Assembly (NCBI GenBank): GCA_041486365.1
Contig: JBGPLH010000167.1
Span: 1 to 7,309, forward strand
Direction of reading: 5' to 3'
DNA length: 7,309 nt
Source: JBGPLH01 sp041486365 [NCBI: Thermodesulfobacteriota bacterium]
GTDB taxonomy: Bacteria; JAUYMQ01
Part shown: positions 1 through 5,792 of the stretch, one piece after another
How positions within the stretch are numbered: the stretch's first letter is position 1
Layout of the letters: each line of letters opens with the position of its first letter
Translations under genes and position numbers: made by a program
Notes under the pieces: model-generated
Database searches by the model: none
What the model saw: only the letters and a program-made list of their open reading frames with translations
What the model was told of the DNA's origin: nothing

Positions 1-672
1 CTCCAGCAGTGCACGCCGGGCGATTGCAAGCTCAAGTTCTCGACGGCGGAGATCAAGAGGTTCAACGCGCTCAACTGGTCGGCCGCCGACGCGACGCAGC
101 AGGCCAACGCGCTACAGCGCACGATCCTGGCCGAAGAGGCGCAGGACTACCTGACCGGCGGCATGGCCGCGCTCCCGCCCTACGCCGACAAGGCGACGCC
201 CCAGAACCGCGCAGAGCAGTTCAACAAGCTCCTCGGCAACTCGCCCTACGTGATGCAGTACGCGCCGGACCTGGATGCCTACCTGGGGAGCTACCCGAAC
301 GCCACCCTCGCCGATCACGAAGACATATTCCTGTGGACGCAGGAAAAGTTCGGCCTGAAGCCCGTGACGCGCCTCACCCATCTGATCATCAGAAACAGCG
401 CCGTGGGGGGCGGCGCGGGCTACACGATCGCCTCCAAGCACATCTACAACAACCACTACTTCCAGGCCGGACTCGAGCTGTCGGGCATACGGAGCGACGG
501 CCAGGGAGGCTTCTACCTGACGACGATCGCCCGCTACCGGGTCGATCCCGTGACGGGGATGATGGCCGGCACGATCCGCGGCAAGATCCAGAGCGGCGTG
601 AGGGAGAACGTCCAGAACAACCTGACGCGCGTCCAGCAGCGGCTCCAGACGGGGAACGGCGGGGCGCCGTAA
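1..672 (+). CDS. conserved protein of unknown function, C-terminal part (5' end outside window)
   Basis: The frame is open from base 1 to the TAA at 670-672 and gives 223 residues. An internal ATG at 163 is not the real start, because coding-like sequence continues in frame to the window edge (beginning LQQCTPGDCKLKFSTAEI). Visible features are a C-x4-C pair near the start (CTPGDC), a middle segment reading FLWTQEKFGLKPVTRLTHL, then YTIASKHIYNNHYFQAGLEL, and a basic C-terminal end with RVDPVTGMM and IRGKIQSGVRENVQNNL. From recall, this resembles an uncharacterised family in Acidobacteria-like genomes with the same order of a Cys pair, a W-x3-KFGLKP segment and an SKxIYxxHYF segment. I know of no assigned function. 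Whether it has a signal peptide cannot be seen, because the N terminus is missing. It is convergent with the STT3-like gene on the other strand and probably belongs to a separate transcription unit. Confidence 0.85.
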   Translation, partial: LQQCTPGDCKLKFSTAEIKRFNALNWSAADATQQANALQRTILAEEAQDYLTGGMAALPPYADKATPQNRAEQFNKLLGNSPYVMQYAPDLDAYLGSYPNATLADHEDIFLWTQEKFGLKPVTRLTHLIIRNSAVGGGAGYTIASKHIYNNHYFQAGLELSGIRSDGQGGFYLTTIARYRVDPVTGMMAGTIRGKIQSGVRENVQNNLTRVQQRLQTGNGGAP

Positions 673-704
673 CCCGCGAGAGCGTCGCTTCTCGTGACAA
701 CGAG

Positions 705-734
705 GAGGCCGGGACCCGCGAGGGTCCCGGCCTT
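705..734. terminator. bidirectional terminator-like hairpin with GCGA loop
   Basis: Thirteen base pairs (705-717 with 722-734, one of them a G-T wobble at the base) close a four-base GCGA loop at 718-721. It lies 32 bases after the plus-strand stop at 672 and 5 bases after the minus-strand stop at 740, so it is well placed to end both convergent transcripts. No clear U-tract follows on either strand (only a few T residues at 733-740), so intrinsic termination is inferred from placement and stem strength. A near-identical hairpin follows the other STT3-like gene. Confidence 0.7.
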
Positions 735-739
735 CCTAT

Positions 740-3094
740 TCAGGGCGACGCGCGCCCCTCCGCGCCGCGGCCTCGATCACCGGGTGCACCTTCGCGGGGG
801 GAGAGCCCCTTCTCCTGCCCGCAGTCGACCTCGACCGTCCGGCCCTCTCGCACGACCGATTCGTCCACGCGCACGAGAACCTCGCGTCGCGCGCAGGTCA
901 CCCGGTACGGGTCGGGGCTGTTCGTAACGCCCACGCGCCATCGCCCCCCGGTAGCATAGGGCACTCGAAACCGGAAGCGGCCGTCCGGTCCGGAGAGCCC
1001 GCCAATGCTCCAGACGAAGGTGCGCCCGATGTTGCTGCGCACGCCCACCTCCACCTTCACGGGATGGAACGGCAGCGTGCGGCCGGACAGCAGGGCCCCC
1101 GCCACGACTTCGTAAATCTTCACCGCGGCGATCCTCTTCTCCTGGAAGCCCGGGGGCGGGTTGCCCCAGTCCTCCACATCCCAGTCGAGTCGATCGGGTG
1201 AATCGTACACGAGCCGGAAGCGTTGCAGGGGCGGCAACGTGCCCCCCACCCCGTCGGACGCGGCGCTCCCGTCGGTGCAGAGCATGCGCGTATCGAGCAT
1301 CCGGAAGAACGGCGGCCGGAAGCGCATGCGCTCCCCGACGGCCCCGTACTCCGAGACGGAGCGCCCGACTAGTAGCGGGAGGAAGTGCATGTACCCCCAC
1401 AGCGGCGTGACGATGACGTAGCGCGCCCCCCATCGGACGCACATGCGCGCGGCCCGGCTCTCGTCCTCCTCGAGCAGCACGCGCGCGCTGCGCCGGATCC
1501 CCTCCACCTGCGCCGGCGTAATCACGAAGCCGCTTGAGATATTGGCGCGCTCCCCGATCACGTTGATCCAGAACCCGTAGTCCGAGATCGCGAGCACGGC
1601 GTACTCGGGGCGCGCCAGCGGATCCGTGAGGCCCCGCGTGGAGGGCGTGCCGTAGCGCATCCACTCGAGCGCGTCACGCACGAAGGCGAAGTCGGGGTGC
1701 CCGTTCACCGATCGTGTCGGGCGAAGCCCCGCCAACGACGGGACGAGCAGGGCCACGAGCGCCCAGGCCGCCACGCGCCGCCGCGGGCTGGGGGCCGCGC
1801 GCAGCGCGCTGAACGCCCAGCCCGCAAGCAGCCCCAGCGGCACGAGGTGGTAGGCGCCGTAGCGGCGGAACTGGCACGCAAGCAGAACGAGCGTGGCCAG
1901 CCCCGTCCAGGCCACGAAGGAAAGCGCGGCGTCATGGCTGCGCCCCCGGAAGAAGGCGACGAGGGACGCGCCGATGAGGACGGGCGAAACGAAGAGCAGG
2001 AGGCTCGCCTCCTGCGCAATCACACGAAGCGGCCAGTAGGTCACGGGCTTCGAGTCGCGGATCGGCATTACGGTGGGATTCACGGCGAGCAGGTAGTCAA
2101 GGGCGGCGTGAAGCGACGCGCGCAGGCCGGGAAGGATCGCCATGAGCGCCGCCGCGATCACGAGCGCTCCCACCAGCACGCCCGCCGCTGCCCGGCGCGG
2201 GAAGCGCCCGGCGGCACGCACACGCCCATCAAACACCAGGATCGCCAGGCAGGCGCCCGCCACTCCGAGAAGGACGATCTCCTGGAGCCAGGAGGCCTGG
2301 AGATAGGTGAGAGGCCCCAGGGGTCCGCGTGCCCCCATCGCGGCGAAGGGCGCGAAGCCCGCCGCAGCGGTGAGCGTCGCCACCGCCCCCGCGCGCAGGA
2401 GCGCCGACCCTTCCCTTTCCGCAGGCGTGCGGAGCCAGCGGCCCATCACCGTGGCCGCCGCCGCGCCGCCGAGGATCCCGATGGGCACGATCATGCCGGG
2501 CCAGGTGATCAGCCCCAGGAGGAATGCGGCGCCCGCGCAAAACGAGGCCGCCCCGGCGCCCGGCCGGCGCTCGGCCCGGACGAGCAGCCAGAGCCCAAGC
2601 GCGAGACAGAGGATCTCCACCGGGTGATAGTCGGCATTGCCGATCGCGGAGACGTGGTAGACGTGAAGCGGCGGGAGCGCGAGCGCGCAGGCCGCAAGAA
2701 TCCCCGCGGCCTCGCCGAAGGCCTCGCTCCCGGCGAGATACACCACCGCGACCGTGATCACGCCCAGCACGACGGGCGCCCAGGCCGCCACCACCTCTAC
2801 GAGGTGAAAATCGGGCGATCCGCCCCCCGCGACCCAGGCCACCGCGGCAAGGGCGAGATCGAAGGCCGCGCTCCAGGTGACCGGGCCGCCTTCGGGATGG
2901 TTCAGGAAGTGATCGAAGGCGGGGACGTGGGGGAAGTGGAGCAGGGTGAGCCAGACGAGACGGAGGTGGTAGTAGGCGTCGATCGAGTACAGGACGACGT
3001 CGCCATTTACGAACACGCCACGCAGGTTCGCGATGCGTGCGGCGAAGGCCAGAGCGAGGACGGCCGGCAGGAGCGCCCGGCGGCGAAATTGCAT
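740..3094 (-). CDS. STT3/AglB/PglB-like oligosaccharyltransferase, copy A (divergent motifs)
   Basis: 784-residue polytopic membrane protein of the STT3 family (GT66), which transfers a lipid-linked glycan to Asn in secreted proteins. Residues 1 to about 460 are membrane-spanning and about 465-784 are predicted extracytoplasmic. Family marks: SIDAYYHLR (Asp39, the first-loop catalytic Asp position), GNADYHPVE (Asp155 and His157 in the metal-site motif), QFRRYGAYH (about 408-416), EWMRYGTP (about 477-484), and DYG at 505-507 followed by GERANI. Two key positions are altered: the WWDYG signature reads ISDYG, and the TIxE-like loop reads PIRDSKP (Asp347 for Glu). The C-terminal part has FRLVYDSP, VKIYEVVAGA and a beta-rich domain ending with two Cys (YRVTC and VDCG), followed by a Gly/Arg-rich tail. 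I chose the ATG at 3094 because AGAGGGG lies 8 bases upstream and the N terminus then aligns with copy B. The frame is open to an ATG at 3133. Copy B lies upstream on the same strand, with 272 bases between. Function in glycosylation is inferred. Confidence 0.85.
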   Translation of the reverse strand: MQFRRRALLPAVLALAFAARIANLRGVFVNGDVVLYSIDAYYHLRLVWLTLLHFPHVPAFDHFLNHPEGGPVTWSAAFDLALAAVAWVAGGGSPDFHLVEVVAAWAPVVLGVITVAVVYLAGSEAFGEAAGILAACALALPPLHVYHVSAIGNADYHPVEILCLALGLWLLVRAERRPGAGAASFCAGAAFLLGLITWPGMIVPIGILGGAAAATVMGRWLRTPAEREGSALLRAGAVATLTAAAGFAPFAAMGARGPLGPLTYLQASWLQEIVLLGVAGACLAILVFDGRVRAAGRFPRRAAAGVLVGALVIAAALMAILPGLRASLHAALDYLLAVNPTVMPIRDSKPVTYWPLRVIAQEASLLLFVSPVLIGASLVAFFRGRSHDAALSFVAWTGLATLVLLACQFRRYGAYHLVPLGLLAGWAFSALRAAPSPRRRVAAWALVALLVPSLAGLRPTRSVNGHPDFAFVRDALEWMRYGTPSTRGLTDPLARPEYAVLAISDYGFWINVIGERANISSGFVITPAQVEGIRRSARVLLEEDESRAARMCVRWGARYVIVTPLWGYMHFLPLLVGRSVSEYGAVGERMRFRPPFFRMLDTRMLCTDGSAASDGVGGTLPPLQRFRLVYDSPDRLDWDVEDWGNPPPGFQEKRIAAVKIYEVVAGALLSGRTLPFHPVKVEVGVRSNIGRTFVWSIGGLSGPDGRFRFRVPYATGGRWRVGVTNSPDPYRVTCARREVLVRVDESVVREGRTVEVDCGQEKGLSPREGAPGDRGRGAEGRASP

Positions 3095-3102
3095 GGAGCG
3101 AT

Positions 3103-3109
3103 CCCCTCT
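3103..3109 (-). promoter_or_regulatory. ribosome binding site deciding the start of STT3-like copy A
   Basis: AGAGGGG on the minus strand lies 8 bases before the ATG at 3094. It supports that start over the in-frame ATG at 3133, which would add 13 residues (including Cys and several Arg) that have no counterpart in copy B. Confidence 0.6.
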
Positions 3110-3142
3110 ACCACAAGGCCGGATGCGGAGCAAGGCGCCGCG

Positions 3143-3217
3143 CCGGCGGGTCTTCCTTCACCGTTGGCCGGGGATTGCGGGCTTCTGAATCCGGTAGTGG
3201 ATCACGCGGCGCCGAGG
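3143..3217 (-). pseudogene. decayed 3' fragment of an NtrC-type response regulator gene (Fis-like HTH tail)
   Basis: Read on the minus strand this spacer encodes RRRVIHYRIQKPAIPGQR, then TGA at 3160-3158, then RKTRR. The intact regulator upstream ends SRRVIHYKIQKLGITNPKWRKNR. The segments 3143-3211 and 5793-5861 align without gaps, with about 47 of 69 bases identical by hand count. The core RRVIHY-x-IQK is shared at 9 of 10 residues. The Trp codon TGG of the intact gene corresponds to TGA here, and the AGG AAG codons after it still match. Upstream of about 3217 I cannot follow the homology, and there is no receiver or AAA+ domain, so this cannot be a working regulator. It most likely records a tandem duplication that copied the end of ntrC with the adjacent STT3 gene. 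A fragment from some other NtrC paralogue is the alternative. Confidence 0.72.
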
Positions 3218-3261
3218 TAGGCACCGCCGCCGCACCCCGCGCGCGGGATGACGTGAACAGC

Positions 3262-3291
3262 GAGGCCGGGACCCGCGAGGGCCCCGGCCTC
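3262..3291. terminator. terminator-like hairpin after STT3-like copy B, near-copy of the 705-734 hairpin
   Basis: The arms 3262-3274 and 3279-3291 pair over 13 positions around a GCGA loop (3275-3278). The one imperfect position, 3271 with 3282, is A-C when read as plus-strand RNA but G-U as minus-strand RNA. The stem is therefore fully paired in the transcript of the minus-strand STT3 gene, which stops 75 bases upstream at 3367. No clear U-tract follows. It shares about 28 bases with one mismatch with the hairpin at 705-734. Confidence 0.62.
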
Positions 3292-3366
3292 TCCCGTTTG
3301 GAGTGTGTCGTGATCCCTGCCTGGCGGACCCCGGAGCTGCGCGCCGGCGGAGAGCCCGGAGCGGCC

Positions 3367-5703
3367 TCAGCCGTCCCGGGTCGCGATCGCCGCCCGGCGG
3401 GCCGGAGGTGAGGCGGCGCCGCAGGGCACGCTCACTTCCCGCCCCTCGAGAACCGCCTCCTCGCTCACGGGGACGGCGATCGGGGGCCCGCCGCAGGTCA
3501 CGCGGTAGGCATCCGGGCTCGACGTGCGGCCCACGAGCCAGCTCTTTTCCGTGGCGTAGGGAACCCGCAATCGAAACCGCCCGTCGGCTCCGGACATCCC
3601 GGACACCTGCCAGAGGAACCTGCGTCCGATATTGGTCCTGACCGCCACCTCCGCCCTCACCGGAAAGAAGGGACGCGTGCGGCCGCTCAGCACCGCTCCC
3701 TTCACCCGTTCGTAGATCTTCACCGCGGCGACTGATCGCTCGGTGAATCCAGGCGGAAGCGCGCCCAACGCCGAGGTGTCCCAGTCGAAGCGATCGGGGG
3801 ACTCGTACACGAGACGAAATCGCCCGACGGCCGGTATCGCCTTGCCGCCCCCGTCTTTCGCGGGGCCTCCGTCACTGAAGAGCAACCGCGTATTGAGCGA
3901 GCGAAAGAAGCGGGGCGTCGGGCGCACGTGGTCGGGATAGAAGCCGTAGGTTTCCGGCTTGCGCCCCACGAGGAGGGCGAGGTTCTTGAAGTAGGGGATG
4001 ATCATCGAGGACAGCACGTAGCGCGCCCCCCATCGCTGGCACATGTCCGCCGCCCTCTCCTCGTCCGCTTCCAGGAGGACGGCGGTGCTTCGAACGGCTC
4101 CCCGGATGTGCCGGGGGACGACGCCGAAGGGGTTGGCGATGTTGGCCCTCTCGCCGATCACGTTGATCCAGTGCCCGTAGTCCCACAGCGCCAGGATCGC
4201 GTACTCGGGTTTCTCCCGGGGATTCTCCAGGCCCCGGGTGGGAGGCGTGTTGTAGCGCACCCACGCGAGCGCCTCGCTGACAGGCCCGAACTCTCGGTCT
4301 CCATTCACCCTGCGCGAGGGCCTCAGGACCTGAAAGCAAGTCGGCAACATGACGATCACCAGGAGGCCCCCGAGGGCCATCCGCCAACCGACGCGCAGGG
4401 GGGCGGCCTTCCCCGCGAGAGCCCACCCCGCCAGCAGCGACAGGGGCAGGACGTGATAGGCGCCATAGCGGGAAAACTGCATGGCGATGAGCGGGAGGGT
4501 CGCCAGCCCCAGCCATGCCACGACCCCCAGCCTGACATCGCTCCCGCGCCCCCGCCGGAAGACCCAGAGCGATAATGCGATCAGAACGGGAGAGAAGAGA
4601 AGGAGGCCCGTGCCTTCCTGGAGGACCACACGGAAAGGCCAGTAGGTGATGGGGTTGGACTCGATCACGGCGTGGAGCATCGGGTCACGGCGGTAGAGGT
4701 ATTCCGAGACTCCCCGGACCAGCATGACCCTAAAGTCGGGGAGAAGGATGAGGAGAAGCCCCGCGGCGCCGATGACAATGCCCGCTGTGAGGGCGATGGA
4801 TCCGACTCTGGGTCGCCCGGCGGAGGGCCTGCGGTGATCCAGGACATGCAGGACGAGGCCGACCGCCAGCAGGGATATCAACACGGCCTCCTGGAACCAG
4901 GTCACCGCGTAGTACGCAAAGGGGCCGAAACCCACGCGTGCGCCCAGGGCGGCGACCGGCGCATAGGTGAGGCAGGCGCTTCCAAGAGCCACGCGAAGGA
5001 CCCCGGAAAGGTCCTCCCGCGTTTTCGAGGGGTCCGCAAGCCACAGGCGCGACGCGATCGCGGCCATGGCGGAGCCCGAAAGGAGCGCGGAGGCCAGGGT
5101 GGCTCCCGGCCAGAACAGAAGGCCCACGCTCAGAGCAGCGCCGGACAGGGCGGCCGGCGCCCAGCGCCGGTTCCCCCGGAGGGCTCGGAGGAGAAGCCAG
5201 AGGGGGGCGCTGAGGAACAGCGCCTCGGCGACGTGATGATCGGCATCGCCGATGGCGCTGATCCAGATCGTGAGCGGCGAGAGGGCGAACAGCGCGGCGG
5301 CCACCAGGCCCGCCCGGGGGCCGAAGGCCTCGAACCCGCACAGATACACGAGGGCGACGTTCAGGACGCCCAGGACCACCGGCGTCCACGCGCTCACCTG
5401 CGCGACGGTCCGGAGGTCGGGCGCGCGCCCGGCGCCGATCCACGCGATGAGGGCGTTCAGCCAGTCCAGCGCGGGACCCCAGTAGAGGAGCGCTCCTTCC
5501 GGGTAGTTCACGAAGTAGTCGAAGGACGGAACGTGCGGGAAGTGAAGGGCCGTGAGCCAGGCGCGACGGAGATGGTAGTAGGAATCCGTGAAGAACAGGA
5601 TGACGTCGCCCTGAACGAAGACCCCGCGAAGGTTGGCGATCCGGGCGGCCAGGGCCAGAAGGAGGACGGCCGAGAGAAGGAGCCTGCGGTGGAGCGGCGT
5701 CAT
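3367..5703 (-). CDS. STT3/AglB/PglB-like oligosaccharyltransferase, copy B (canonical motifs)
   Basis: 778-residue multi-spanning membrane protein of the STT3 oligosaccharyltransferase family (GT66), predicted to move a glycan from a polyprenyl carrier to Asn residues on the outer face of the cytoplasmic membrane. Motifs in order: first-loop TDSYYHLR with Asp40; FPHVPSFDYFVNYPEG (55-70); the metal-site motif GDADHHVAE with Asp153, Asp155 and His157; VIESNP with Glu348, matching the TIxE-type loop Glu; QFSRYGAYHVLP with Arg412; AWVRYNTPPT (480-489); and LWDYGHWI, where W507-D508-Y509-G510 matches the WWDYG acceptor-binding signature apart from its first Trp. The membrane part ends near residue 460. 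The soluble part has FRLVYESP, VKIYERVKGA and a terminal beta-rich domain with Cys in YRVTC and SVPCG. The ATG at 5703 has AAGGGG 4 bases upstream, a rather short gap. It lies 89 bases after the regulator gene with no strong terminator between, so co-transcription is possible. No partner glycan genes are seen. Confidence 0.9.
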   Translation of the reverse strand: MTPLHRRLLLSAVLLLALAARIANLRGVFVQGDVILFFTDSYYHLRRAWLTALHFPHVPSFDYFVNYPEGALLYWGPALDWLNALIAWIGAGRAPDLRTVAQVSAWTPVVLGVLNVALVYLCGFEAFGPRAGLVAAALFALSPLTIWISAIGDADHHVAEALFLSAPLWLLLRALRGNRRWAPAALSGAALSVGLLFWPGATLASALLSGSAMAAIASRLWLADPSKTREDLSGVLRVALGSACLTYAPVAALGARVGFGPFAYYAVTWFQEAVLISLLAVGLVLHVLDHRRPSAGRPRVGSIALTAGIVIGAAGLLLILLPDFRVMLVRGVSEYLYRRDPMLHAVIESNPITYWPFRVVLQEGTGLLLFSPVLIALSLWVFRRGRGSDVRLGVVAWLGLATLPLIAMQFSRYGAYHVLPLSLLAGWALAGKAAPLRVGWRMALGGLLVIVMLPTCFQVLRPSRRVNGDREFGPVSEALAWVRYNTPPTRGLENPREKPEYAILALWDYGHWINVIGERANIANPFGVVPRHIRGAVRSTAVLLEADEERAADMCQRWGARYVLSSMIIPYFKNLALLVGRKPETYGFYPDHVRPTPRFFRSLNTRLLFSDGGPAKDGGGKAIPAVGRFRLVYESPDRFDWDTSALGALPPGFTERSVAAVKIYERVKGAVLSGRTRPFFPVRAEVAVRTNIGRRFLWQVSGMSGADGRFRLRVPYATEKSWLVGRTSSPDAYRVTCGGPPIAVPVSEEAVLEGREVSVPCGAASPPARRAAIATRDG

Positions 5704-5754
5704 CCAACCCCTTCGAGCGCGAGAGGCGCGCGGGCGATGCGAACCCGAAGGAGG

Positions 5755-5783
5755 CTGATATCACAACGAGGTGCGAGCGACAA
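5755..5783 (-). promoter_or_regulatory. weak candidate sigma-70-type promoter for STT3-like copy B
   Basis: On the minus strand TTGTCG (5783-5778) and TATCAG (5760-5755) are separated by exactly 17 bases. Each matches 4 of 6 consensus positions. The start of transcription would fall near 5748, about 45 bases before the ATG at 5703. In a GC-rich genome this AT-richer patch in a short spacer is suggestive, but the consensus of this organism is unknown. Confidence 0.3.
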
Positions 5784-5792
5784 CCGGCGCGG

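Larger units (their letters stand above)
705..3217 (-). repeat. diverged tandem duplication, downstream unit (ntrC tail fragment - STT3 copy A - hairpin)
   Basis: This unit mirrors 3262-5861 in content, order and orientation. The two STT3 genes share short identical DNA stretches, for example GTAGCGCGCCCCCCATCG near 1417 and 4018 on the plus strand. The flanking ntrC-tail match and hairpin match extend the similarity outside the coding regions. Divergence is high, so this is an old event, and the exact ends are estimates. Confidence 0.6.

Noticed and set aside
9-959. 316-residue plus-strand frame overlapping the first gene
   Set aside because: Composition is Arg/Pro-rich, and it runs through the hairpin and into the convergent gene. 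The frame ending at 672 has a balanced, patterned protein.
1870-1890. TGGCAC sequences resembling the -24 part of sigma-54 promoters (also near 4036)
   Set aside because: They lie inside coding sequence, lack a proper TTGC at -12 spacing, and precede no gene start.
3095-3133. Start of copy A at the ATG at 3133
   Set aside because: The added 13 residues do not align with copy B, and the ribosome binding site fits the ATG at 3094.
3095-3142. Possible -35/-10 (TTGCTC, 17 bases, TAGAGG) upstream of copy A
   Set aside because: Only 3 of 6 matches in each box, and the second box overlaps the ribosome binding site, so it is not supportable.
1697-3220. 507-residue open frame on the plus strand
   Set aside because: It lies antisense to STT3-like copy A and is full of Arg, Gly, Glu and His with no domain pattern. 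It is a shadow of high-GC coding on the minus strand.
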